NCBI GenBank assembly: GCA_017516825.1
Contig: JAFXBC010000063.1
Location: forward strand, 1 to 51,095
Length of the DNA stretch: 51,095 bases
Reading direction: 5' to 3'
Source of the DNA: Clostridia bacterium
Lineage (GTDB): Bacteria > Bacillota > Clostridia > Oscillospirales > CAG-382
Part shown: positions 33,856 to 40,966 of the stretch, in pieces
Layout of the letters: every line of letters starts with the position of its first letter
How positions within the stretch are numbered: the stretch's first letter is position 1
Program-made: the position numbers and the translations under genes
Notes under the pieces: generated by a model
What the model saw: the letters and a program-made list of their open reading frames with translations, nothing else
What the model was told of the DNA's origin: nothing
Database searches by the model: none

Positions 33856-35055
33856 TCACTCGGGAATGGCAACTTCGCCTTCCGCAAGCTTCCCGCGGGC
33901 AACGGAAACGGCGCCCAACACCAGGTTTTCCTCCGTCAGCTCCCCGCGGAAGGCAACCGACACCACGTCACCCACCCGGATCCCGCCGAATTCCACGCTC
34001 CGCAGCATCCGCAGATCCGTAAGAGGCACCCGATAGACCTGCCCCTTCGCGGGGTCACCGCAAAGAACACCGCTGTCCAACAGCAAATAGTCCTCTCCGA
34101 TCTCCGTCACCGTCCCCGCCACTCTCTGCTCGTAGGGCTCAAAATCCGCCTCCACGCTGTTTTTACGGGCAAAACGGATGATCTCCATGGCGGCTTCTTC
34201 TCCGATGAAATACGCCGCTTGCACGTCAAAGATATTGGTGGCAAGATACCCGTCCTCCGTGACGTACAGCACCCGCTTATAAACCCCTAAGGGCTCCGAT
34301 GTCACCGTAAAGGCGAGATATCGCCTCTCCGAAAGCCACAAGGGAGGCAGCTCCTTCACCCGTTTGACCTCTCCACAGCGGGCAAGCACCTCCAAAATCG
34401 GGTCGTCCTCCATGATCCTGCGGTAGCCTTTTTCCGTATATCCCTCATGCTCCGCAAAGCGGGAAAGCGTCAAGTGCATCTCCAGCCCGAAGGCCTCTGC
34501 GGCCTCTCCCAAGGTAGCGGGGAAGGGATCGGAAGCATTCGAATACACCCCGTAGACCCCGTCCTTCCCCAAAGCGATCATCCGCTTCGGCGAAATACCG
34601 CGGATCTCAAAGGCCTCCAGCTCCTCCGTGTGGGTCTGCCCGGTGTAAACGTCCTCGCCGCGGGCCACACAGCTTCCCAACGCCTGCCCCAGCAGATCCT
34701 CTCCCAGAGGTGCCCCGCGGGAGGTATACTCCGCGCCGCCGTAATCCGCAGAATCATACTTTTCCCAGAGCAGCTTATATTCCCAGGGCCATTCCATAGT
34801 CATCTCCTCCCCGGAGAAAATATAGATGGGAACGCTTACGCTTCCCCGGGACCCGGTCTCGTCGCTTTCGCCCCCCATGGCACGCCAAGGGGACGCCACC
34901 AACAGCACCGCCGCCGCCAACACAAGGCAGGCCGCGGCACCGCCCCACTTCAAAAGCGGGAGCCGCCGTTTTTCGATCTTTTTTTCTTCCGTCCCAAGGG
35001 CGATCAGCTCGTCGTCCAGATGCCCCATGGCGGAAACGATCTTCGGGATCTTCAT
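33856..35055 (-). CDS. Putative membrane anti-sigma factor
   Basis: 399 residues from ATG 35055, which overlaps the sigma factor stop by 4 bp (ATGA). A short N-terminal cytosolic part of about 35 residues is followed by one membrane span (about 36-54, GGAAACLVLAAAVLLVA) and a large external domain. The C-terminus (GTVTEIGEDYLLLDSG...VGDVVSVAFRGEL) resembles a small beta-barrel. The layout and translational coupling are typical of ECF sigma/anti-sigma pairs. No HxxxCxxC zinc motif is seen, so it is not a ZAS-type anti-sigma. The signal sensed is unknown. Confidence 0.65.
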   Translation of the reverse strand: MKIPKIVSAMGHLDDELIALGTEEKKIEKRRLPLLKWGGAAACLVLAAAVLLVASPWRAMGGESDETGSRGSVSVPIYIFSGEEMTMEWPWEYKLLWEKYDSADYGGAEYTSRGAPLGEDLLGQALGSCVARGEDVYTGQTHTEELEAFEIRGISPKRMIALGKDGVYGVYSNASDPFPATLGEAAEAFGLEMHLTLSRFAEHEGYTEKGYRRIMEDDPILEVLARCGEVKRVKELPPLWLSERRYLAFTVTSEPLGVYKRVLYVTEDGYLATNIFDVQAAYFIGEEAAMEIIRFARKNSVEADFEPYEQRVAGTVTEIGEDYLLLDSGVLCGDPAKGQVYRVPLTDLRMLRSVEFGGIRVGDVVSVAFRGELTEENLVLGAVSVARGKLAEGEVAIPE

Positions 35056-35594
35056 ACCTCAAATCCTTCCTTTCGCAAAAATACCCGTAACCGCTTTCGC
35101 GTACGCAACAGCATGTTCTTCACCTTGCTTTCGGAAAAGCCGTACCGCTTCCCGATCTCGTCTACGGAGTCGAAAAAGAAATACCTGCGCAGAAACACCC
35201 TGCGGGAGTCCTCCTTTTCCGTCATAAGAAAGCGGCTGATGGCCTCCCCCAGCCCTTCCTCGGAGACGTCGTCGTCACAAAGCACCCCTTCCAGCTCCTC
35301 AAAGGACACCAAAAGCCCGGGGGAACGCTTCTCCCGATGCAAATATTCCGCCTTCTTCAAGGCGAGATTGCGCGCCACCTTGCAAACGTAAGCCTTCAGA
35401 TTCTCCGGCCTTTGCGGGGGAATGGACTTCCAAAGCCCCGTCAAAACGTCGTTCACGCATTCCTGCGCATCCTCACGGCATTCCAGAATGCGGTAAGCGA
35501 TGCCGTAGCAAAGCTTGCCGTACTTGGCCTCCGTCTCGCGGATCGCATTCTCGTCCCCGGCGAAATACAGCTCTATGATCTTTTGATCCTCCAT
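35052..35594 (-). CDS. ECF-type RNA polymerase sigma factor
   Basis: 180 residues. Region 2 spans about residues 10-85 with the conserved REDAQECVNDVLTGLW and the KAYVCKVARNLALKKAEY end. After an acidic linker, region 4 (about 125-175) holds DSVDEIGKRYGFSESKVKNMLLRTRKRLRVFL, a clear helix-turn-helix. It directs transcription of its own small regulon and is likely held inactive by the membrane protein encoded next. Confidence 0.92.
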   Translation of the reverse strand: MEDQKIIELYFAGDENAIRETEAKYGKLCYGIAYRILECREDAQECVNDVLTGLWKSIPPQRPENLKAYVCKVARNLALKKAEYLHREKRSPGLLVSFEELEGVLCDDDVSEEGLGEAISRFLMTEKEDSRRVFLRRYFFFDSVDEIGKRYGFSESKVKNMLLRTRKRLRVFLRKEGFEV

Positions 35595-35771
35595 GCCGTC
35601 ACCTCGTTTTCAATACCTCGTAAAAGCGCTTTCACTCTATCAGTACGTTTTTGAGTCCCGAAGTCTCGTTACCTTTTCATTTTACCATAAATATTTTTCT
35701 TTGCAACCCCCTGATCCCTCTCATAGGCGCAAAACCCCGCGGTTTTTTCCCCAAGTCTCCTGCCGTATCCC

Positions 35772-35800
35772 TTGACGGAAGGGCGGTTTCGTGGTATACT
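35772..35800 (+). promoter_or_regulatory. Promoter of the CapE-like gene
   Basis: TTGACG (35772-35777), 17-base spacer, TATACT (35795-35800), 43 bp before the ATG at 35843. Confidence 0.7.
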
Positions 35801-35842
35801 ACGTCTGATAAAATTCCTCTACCGAAATACAAGGAGGCACTT

Positions 35843-36880
35843 ATGTCCCTTTTTGCAGGCAAAACATTGATGATCACAGGCGGTACCGGTTCCTTTGGTA
35901 ACACGGTGTTGAAGCATTTTTTACATACCGACATCGGCCAGATCCGTATCTTCTCCCGCGATGAGAAGAAGCAGGACGATATGCGCCACGACCTCCAGGC
36001 CCGCTTCCCCGAATACGCAGGGAAGGTGAAGTTCTTCATCGGAGACGTACGCAACATCCAGTCCGTGCGGGACGCCATGCCCGGGGTGGACTATATCTTC
36101 CACGCCGCCGCGCTGAAGCAGGTTCCCTCCTGCGAGTTCTTCCCCATGGAAGCCGTCCGCACCAACGTGGAAGGCACCGACAACGTCCTCCACGCCGCCG
36201 TGGAGGCAGGTGTCAAGCGGGTGGTCTGCCTTTCCACCGATAAGGCCGCCTACCCCATCAACGCCATGGGCATCTCCAAGGCCATGATGGAGCGGGTGAT
36301 CTACGCCAACGCCCGCGTGGCCGCAGAGCGGGGAGATACCGTGATCTGCTGTACCCGCTACGGCAACGTGATGTGCTCCCGGGGAAGCGTCATCCCCCTG
36401 TTTATCGACCAGATCAAGGCGGGCAACCCCATCACCATCACCGACCCCAACATGACCCGCTTCTTGATGAACCTGGACGAAGCCGTGGACCTGGTGAAGT
36501 TCGCCTTCGAAAACGCTAACCCCGGCGATCTGTTCATCCAGAAGGCCGACGCCTCCACCATCGGTGACCTGGCAAAGGCCGTCCAACAGCTCTTTGGGGA
36601 TACCGGCACCAGCATCATCGGCACCCGCCACGGGGAAAAGCTCTACGAGACCCTGATGACCCGGGAGGAACGCCTGCGTAGCGAGGACATGGGGCAGTAT
36701 TTCCGCGTTGCCGCAGACAACCGAGACTTGAATTACGACAAATTCTTCGTCCAAGGCGACGTCAGAACCATGGCGGACGAATCCTACACCAGCCACAACA
36801 CCACCCGCCTGGACGTGGAAGGCACCGTGCAAAAGATCCTGACCACCGATTACGTCAAAGAGCAGTTGGCTCTGCAATAA
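35843..36880 (+). CDS. CapE-like UDP-GlcNAc 4,6-dehydratase/5-epimerase
   Basis: 345 residues from ATG 35843, preceded by AAGGAGG; the frame is open further upstream but without an RBS. Rossmann motif TGGTGSFG (residues 12-19). The segment STDKAAYPINAMGISKAMMER carries the Ser-Met-Lys version of the short-chain dehydrogenase triad, with Met in the usual Tyr place, as in CapE/WbjB enzymes. These convert UDP-GlcNAc to a 6-deoxy-4-keto sugar on the route to L-FucNAc-type residues of capsules and glycans. It stands alone with its own promoter and terminator, so the partner enzymes must be elsewhere. Specificity within the FlaA1/CapE group is inferred from the SMK pattern. Confidence 0.87.
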   Translation: MSLFAGKTLMITGGTGSFGNTVLKHFLHTDIGQIRIFSRDEKKQDDMRHDLQARFPEYAGKVKFFIGDVRNIQSVRDAMPGVDYIFHAAALKQVPSCEFFPMEAVRTNVEGTDNVLHAAVEAGVKRVVCLSTDKAAYPINAMGISKAMMERVIYANARVAAERGDTVICCTRYGNVMCSRGSVIPLFIDQIKAGNPITITDPNMTRFLMNLDEAVDLVKFAFENANPGDLFIQKADASTIGDLAKAVQQLFGDTGTSIIGTRHGEKLYETLMTREERLRSEDMGQYFRVAADNRDLNYDKFFVQGDVRTMADESYTSHNTTRLDVEGTVQKILTTDYVKEQLALQ

Positions 36881-36898
36881 GTATTCTATACAAACAAG

Positions 36899-36928
36899 GC
36901 CTCCTTACCGCCGTAAGGGGGCTTTTTT
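36899..36928 (+). terminator. Terminator after the CapE-like gene
   Basis: GCCTCCTTAC (36899-36908) pairs with GTAAGGGGGC (36913-36922) with one G-T pair, loop CGCC, then six T. Confidence 0.88.
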
Positions 36929-37011
36929 GGCGAAAAAACGGCAAAAACCGTATACCAAACCTTGATTTTGCGGTAAAATAAAGGCGTAAAAACAAGAAGG
37001 GAGAACCCAAT

Positions 37012-37851
37012 ATGTCAACCGCTACCGTAAGCCTGCAATCGGCAACCCGCTTCGAGCAATATCTCAGGGAAAACGAAAAAAGCCCCCTCACCGTAGAGAA
37101 ATATCTGCGGGACGTCAAATCCTTCTGCCGCTTTGTCAAGGGGAACGAGGTGACCAAACAGACCGTCCTTGCCTTCAAGCGCCACTTGGGAGAGCAATAC
37201 GCCCCCGCCAGCGTCAATTCCATCCTGGTGGCCGTCAACGGCTTTTTGTCCTTCTTAGGAAAAGACGACTGCAAGGTCAAATTACAAAAGATCCAACGAC
37301 GGATCTTCTGCAAGGAAGAAAAAGAACTCACCCCCGGAGAATACCGCCGCCTGCTCACCGCCGCCAGAGGTACCACCCTGGAGCTGGTGATCCGCACCAT
37401 CTGCGAAACAGGCATCCGCGTCAGCGAGCTGAAATTCATCACTGTGGAATCCCTTACGGCAGGGGAGGCCACCGTCTATTGCAAAAATAAAACGCGCAGT
37501 ATTCTGCTTCCGAAGAATCTGCAGAAAACACTGCGCACCTATGCGAAAAAGACGGGGATCCGAAAGGGAACGATCTTCCGCTCCCGAAACGGCAATCCCC
37601 TCAACCGAAGCTGTATCTGGCGCTCCATGAAAAGACTTTGCAAAAAAGCGGGTGTGGCCCCGGGGAAGGTGTTTCCCCACAACCTGCGGCACCTGTTTGC
37701 CAGAACCTTTTATACCATGGAGAGGGACATCGTCCGCCTGGCGGATCTTTTGGGACACAGCAGTATCAACACCACACGCATCTACACCGTAGAAACGGGC
37801 GTCCAACACCGCGCCTGTCTGGAAAAGCTGTATAAACGACTCAACACATAA
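37012..37851 (+). CDS. Tyrosine recombinase, candidate inverter of the adjacent promoter
   Basis: 279 residues from ATG 37012 with GAAGGGAG upstream. An N-terminal SAM-like core-binding domain (about 10-95) precedes the catalytic domain with all expected residues: R136 in GIRVSEL, K160 region, H223 and R226 in HNLRH, H249 in LLGHSS and nucleophile Y258 in TTRIY. It is short and lacks the arm-binding domain of ICE or phage integrases, as do XerC-like and DNA-invertase-type tyrosine recombinases. Its stop codon lies inside the first of three recombination-like sites that flank the downstream promoter. There is no mobile element around it, which supports a dedicated switching role. Confidence 0.93.
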   Translation: MSTATVSLQSATRFEQYLRENEKSPLTVEKYLRDVKSFCRFVKGNEVTKQTVLAFKRHLGEQYAPASVNSILVAVNGFLSFLGKDDCKVKLQKIQRRIFCKEEKELTPGEYRRLLTAARGTTLELVIRTICETGIRVSELKFITVESLTAGEATVYCKNKTRSILLPKNLQKTLRTYAKKTGIRKGTIFRSRNGNPLNRSCIWRSMKRLCKKAGVAPGKVFPHNLRHLFARTFYTMERDIVRLADLLGHSSINTTRIYTVETGVQHRACLEKLYKRLNT

Positions 37852-37865
37852 TGTATATTATGTGG
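37843..37865 (+). repeat. Recombination-like site L1 (direct copy)
   Basis: The near-palindrome CACATAATGTATATTATGTG sits at 37845-37864 (8 bp arms CACATAAT/ATTATGTG around GTAT), with a 23 bp identity to site L2. It overlaps the recombinase stop codon TAA at 37849-37851. Confidence 0.85.
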
Positions 37866-37895
37866 TGCGATTCTGCAAAAAAAAATAAGCGAACA

Positions 37896-37918
37896 AACAC
37901 ATAATGTATATTATGTGG
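37896..37918 (+). repeat. Recombination-like site L2 (direct copy)
   Basis: Identical over 23 bp to L1 and in the same orientation, 53 bp further on. It forms the left edge of the smaller invertible segment. Confidence 0.85.
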
Positions 37919-37975
37919 CCGGATACAAAAAAAGAACGGATAAAAACCCACTTCTTTTGACGTAAAAAGGCAAAA

Positions 37976-38039
37976 AAAGGCGCAAGAAGAACACCGGGAG
38001 GAAAAAGCCTGCTGCCTCCGGCGGTTTTTTTGCGCCTTT
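37976..38039 (+). terminator. Strong terminator inside the invertible segment
   Basis: An inner stem (GGAGG/CCTCC with flanking CCG/CGG, 37994-38024) is followed by seven T (38025-38031). An outer stem AAAGGCGCAA (37976-37985) pairs with TTGCGCCTTT (38030-38039). It insulates the operon from recombinase transcription in the assembled orientation. Confidence 0.8.
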
Positions 38040-38116
38040 CTTTCGATTTTTGCCGAATTCTTTAGATATACCGAGAATTATTTACTGCTTTTTGTGAACA
38101 ATTTTTGAAAAATGTA

Positions 38117-38145
38117 TTGCTTTTTAGGCTGGATTATGTTATGAT
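38117..38145 (+). promoter_or_regulatory. Extended -10 promoter driving the fibre operon (assembled ON orientation)
   Basis: -35 TTGCTT (38117-38122), 17-base spacer, -10 TATGAT (38140-38145) preceded by TGT, an extended -10. The transcript would start near 38152 and pass through site R before the signal peptidase RBS (GGAGAAG at 38213). Confidence 0.8.
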
Positions 38146-38179
38146 TATATCTGTGTAGGATTCTATTTCCCTCTGCGAG

Positions 38180-38199
38180 CCACATAATATACATTATGT
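38180..38199 (-). repeat. Recombination-like site R (inverted copy)
   Basis: Its reverse complement ACATAATGTATATTATGTGG is identical over 20 bp to L1 and L2, in the opposite orientation. This is the right edge of the invertible segment and lies in the 5' UTR of the fibre operon. Confidence 0.85.
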
Positions 38200-38227
38200 A
38201 ACACCTACCGTTGGAGAAGTTTGCCCC

Positions 38228-38761
38228 ATGTCGAAAAGCGTAAAAACCATTTTGAAAATCTCGTCCTATGGGATGATCGCCCTCCTCCTGCTCCTTGTCT
38301 TTCTTTTGGCAGGGGTGCGGTTGTTGGGGCTGGAGATCTATACCGTCCTTTCTCCCTCCATGGAGCCCAACTATCCCACAGGCTCCTTGATCTACGTGAA
38401 GGACGTGGATCCCGCCGAATTGCAGGAAAAGGACGTGATCACCTTCCGCCTGAACGGGAACGCCACCGCTACCCACCGCATCATTGAGGTGGACGAAGCT
38501 TCCCGAACCTTCCGCACCAAGGGCGATAACAACCAAGCCCCCGACGGCAGACCCGTCTCCTTCGACGAGGTCATCGGCAGTCCCGTGTTCTGCATCCCTC
38601 TCATGGGCTATCTGGCCGCCTTCATCCAGGCGCCTCCCGGCATTTATTTTGCCGTAGCCTTCGTTACCATCGTGATCACCCTGACCTTCGCGGTGGACCT
38701 TTTCAGTGATAAAAAAACAAAAAATAAAAACAAAAAACAAGAAGGAGAACCCCAAGTATGA
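38228..38761 (+). CDS. sipW: SipW-type signal peptidase I, first gene of the fibre operon
   Basis: 177 residues from ATG 38228 with GGAGAAG upstream. Membrane segments at about 11-30 and 147-168 bracket the catalytic domain. The nucleophile is S44 in LSPSMEP and the general-base position holds His (H83 in THRI), the ER/archaeal-type Ser-His pair typical of SipW. Bacterial LepB enzymes use Ser-Lys instead. SipW cleaves TasA-like matrix proteins with a characteristic signal sequence, and several such substrates are encoded next. Its stop overlaps the first substrate's start (ATGA). A Lys/Asn-rich tail ends the protein. Confidence 0.92.
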   Translation: MSKSVKTILKISSYGMIALLLLLVFLLAGVRLLGLEIYTVLSPSMEPNYPTGSLIYVKDVDPAELQEKDVITFRLNGNATATHRIIEVDEASRTFRTKGDNNQAPDGRPVSFDEVIGSPVFCIPLMGYLAAFIQAPPGIYFAVAFVTIVITLTFAVDLFSDKKTKNKNKKQEGEPQV

Positions 38762-39441
38762 AAAACACGAAGCACCTTATCCTCGCAGTTGTGGCAGTCT
38801 TTTTGATCACCGCAACCATCTTCACCACCATCGCTTACCTGACCTCCAAGCAGGAAGTGAAGAACACCTTCACCGTTGGCAACGTAGTCATCGGCCTGGA
38901 CGAAGCTCTCGTCAAGACTGACGGAACCCCCGATGGCGACCTTCGCACCGAGATCGGCAACCAGTACCACCTGCTCCCCGGTATGTCCTACACCAAGGAT
39001 CCCACCGTTACCGTTAAGGCAAACAGCGAAGATTGCTACGTTCGTATGGTCGTTACCGTTACCCACTACGCCGAGCTGGAAGCTCTCAGAGGCGAATACG
39101 ACGTTCTGAAATTCTTCAAGGGCATCGACCTCAACCAGTGGGTACCCGAGTTGTCCGCTGACAAAAAGCCCACTGTGAACGCTGACGGCACCGCAACCAT
39201 CATCTTCACCTACGTTGGCGACAAGACCGCTGATTACGAGACCTACGTTCCCCAGAGCACCAAGGACACCGAGCTGGCTCCTCTGTTCACCGAATTCACC
39301 GTTCCCTCCGATTTCGATAACGCAGAGCTGGAAGTTTTCGAGGGCATGGAAGTGCTTATCGAGGCTCACGCTATCCAGGCAACCGGCTTCGATAACGCCA
39401 GCGATGCATGGGCAGCATTCGACGCTCAGTACGCTGACTAA
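38758..39441 (+). CDS. TasA/CalY-like fibre protein 1
   Basis: 227 residues. The signal sequence (MKNTKHLILAVVAVFLITATIFTTIAYLTSK) is of SipW-dependent type, followed by the family motif VKNTFTVGNV. The mature part is a beta-rich TasA-like domain: LLPGMSYTKDPTVTVKANSEDCYVRMVVTVT... to ...AHAIQATGFDNASDAWAAF. Family members polymerise into extracellular fibres by donor-strand exchange. RBS GAAGGAG; translationally coupled to the peptidase gene. Confidence 0.9.
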   Translation: MKNTKHLILAVVAVFLITATIFTTIAYLTSKQEVKNTFTVGNVVIGLDEALVKTDGTPDGDLRTEIGNQYHLLPGMSYTKDPTVTVKANSEDCYVRMVVTVTHYAELEALRGEYDVLKFFKGIDLNQWVPELSADKKPTVNADGTATIIFTYVGDKTADYETYVPQSTKDTELAPLFTEFTVPSDFDNAELEVFEGMEVLIEAHAIQATGFDNASDAWAAFDAQYAD

Positions 39442-39469
39442 TGCCCCCCTCCCCCAAAGGAGAATTCAA

Positions 39470-40045
39470 ATGCGTAAATTGCTGAATTCCCGTCTTGCGC
39501 TGGCCATCCTGTTGCTGGTGCTTTCCTGCAGCATCGCCGTAGGCAGTACCATCGCCTGGCTGATCAGCAAGACGGATCCCATCGTAAACACCTTTACTTA
39601 CGGGGATATCGACATCACCCTGGAGGAAACTCCAACCGATGATGACGACGATGACCCCAACACCAACGAGTACCTCATGGTTCCCGGTAGCGAGATCGTA
39701 AAAGACCCCAAGGTCACCGTCAAAGCAGACAGTGAAGCTTGCTGGCTCTTTGTAAAGCTGGAAAAATCCACCGATCCCGCATTCGATACCTTCCTATCCT
39801 ACGAGATGGACGAGCTGTGGACCGCCCTTGAGGGTGTGGAAGGCGTTTATTACGTGCAGGTAGCCAAATCCGCAGAAGATCAGATCTTCACCGTGATCAA
39901 GAACAATATCGTCACCGTGAAGCCCTCCGTGGACAAGGCTATGCTGAACGCCCTGACCGCCTGCCCCACTCTTACCGTAACCGCATATGCCGTCCAGTCC
40001 GATAACCTGGCATCCGTTGCGGACGCGTGGGCACTGGTTCAGTAA
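39470..40045 (+). CDS. TasA/CalY-like fibre protein 2
   Basis: 191 residues from ATG 39470 with AAAGGAG upstream (the frame is open further upstream but overlaps the previous gene). SipW-type signal (LNSRLALAILLLVLSCSIAVGSTIAWLISK), then VNTFTYGDI. An acidic run of five Asp follows in PTDDDDDDPN, a possible Ca2+-binding or linker segment. The TasA-like core YLMVPGSEIVKDPKVTVKADSEACWLFVKLEKS parallels protein 1 but is shorter. Probably a second fibre subunit or cap/accessory such as TapA; which one cannot be told. Confidence 0.87.
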   Translation: MRKLLNSRLALAILLLVLSCSIAVGSTIAWLISKTDPIVNTFTYGDIDITLEETPTDDDDDDPNTNEYLMVPGSEIVKDPKVTVKADSEACWLFVKLEKSTDPAFDTFLSYEMDELWTALEGVEGVYYVQVAKSAEDQIFTVIKNNIVTVKPSVDKAMLNALTACPTLTVTAYAVQSDNLASVADAWALVQ

Positions 40046-40077
40046 ACCAACAAATCTTTTGAAAGGATGCAAAGATA

Positions 40078-40920
40078 ATGTCAAAGTTTTCTTTCAAAAA
40101 GATCCTTCTCACAGGTGCTACCTACGTAGCCACCGTAGCCATCGCCATCGGAAGCACCCTGGCGCTTTTGCAGGATAACGACCTCACCATCAACGTGATG
40201 GCTACCGGCATCGTCGATATCGATCACGTGATTCTGGAACGGGATGGGGAAGGCCTCAAGGAATTCACCCAATTGGCCCCCCTCTATCCTGCCGTGTTTC
40301 CCACCGGCGACCAAGGGCTCACCGAGACCCTCTCTTGGGAGTCTATCGGTGCCCTCGGCAAAAATACCATTCATTCCGCCTCCATCCGCAACGTAAGAGA
40401 TATGTTCACCTTTGTGCAAAACACAAGCGGTACCGAAGCTTATGTCCGCGCCTGGTTCGCCTTCGAACAAGGCGACCTCACCGAGGAGGAGTTTGAAGAC
40501 CTCATTGTCATCAATCGAGATGACGAGCATTGGTCCTGGAGCGACCCGGAATACGATGTACGTATCGACGGCAACCCCTACGTTGTGGTTTGCGCCACCT
40601 ACTTGGGCGCAAAAGACAACGATTGCGTCCTGCCTAAGAACACCATTTCCCACCCCAGCCTGCTCCAGATCTACATGGCATCCAAGGCCACCAATCGGGA
40701 TTGTGTCGCCGTGGATGGAAACGACTCCGGCAAGTACGAAGTTCTGTTCTGCTTCCAGGCAGTCCAGACCATGGGCTTCCAAAGCACCGATCCCCAAACG
40801 GCAACTACCCCCTTGGAAAGCGCTGAGAATGCCTTGAACACCGCATTCCCCAATAACCCCTGGGAGGATATGATCTGGCCCGCTTACCAATACGCCGCCC
40901 CCGGCGATCGTTTGGAATAA
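40078..40920 (+). CDS. TasA-like fibre protein 3
   Basis: 280 residues from ATG 40078, RBS GAAAGGATG. The signal is SipW-type but of the shorter SFKKILLTGATYVATVAIAIGSTLALLQDND form shared with the three large proteins downstream. The mature domain has the TASA-like pattern ...NVRDMFTFVQNTSGTEAYVRAWFAFEQGDL... and ends with the ...VCATYLGAKDN...HPSLLQIYMASKATNRD...AVQTMGFQ signature. The same order occurs in the 923-residue protein without its beta-helix, so this is the stand-alone version of that N-terminal module. Confidence 0.87.
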   Translation: MSKFSFKKILLTGATYVATVAIAIGSTLALLQDNDLTINVMATGIVDIDHVILERDGEGLKEFTQLAPLYPAVFPTGDQGLTETLSWESIGALGKNTIHSASIRNVRDMFTFVQNTSGTEAYVRAWFAFEQGDLTEEEFEDLIVINRDDEHWSWSDPEYDVRIDGNPYVVVCATYLGAKDNDCVLPKNTISHPSLLQIYMASKATNRDCVAVDGNDSGKYEVLFCFQAVQTMGFQSTDPQTATTPLESAENALNTAFPNNPWEDMIWPAYQYAAPGDRLE

Positions 40921-40966
40921 CGGCCCCACCCTCCCGCGCATTATAATAATATGAAAGGAAAAGAAA

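Larger units (their letters stand above)
37919..38179. other. Candidate invertible promoter segment
   Basis: 261 bp between inverted sites L2 and R. It contains a rightward terminator at the left and a strong rightward promoter at the right. As assembled, the recombinase transcript is stopped and the fibre operon is driven (ON). Inversion would point the promoter leftward into the recombinase gene in antisense and leave the operon without this promoter (OFF). Inversion itself is inferred from site geometry and neighbouring recombinase. Confidence 0.75.

Noticed and set aside
37012..37851. Integrase of an integrated phage or ICE
   Set aside because: No mobile-element genes, tRNA gene or composition change surround it, and the protein lacks an arm-binding domain.
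37843..38199. CRISPR array or plain terminator repeats
   Set aside because: Only three copies with unequal spacing and one inverted; no T runs follow the palindromes, and no cas genes are present.
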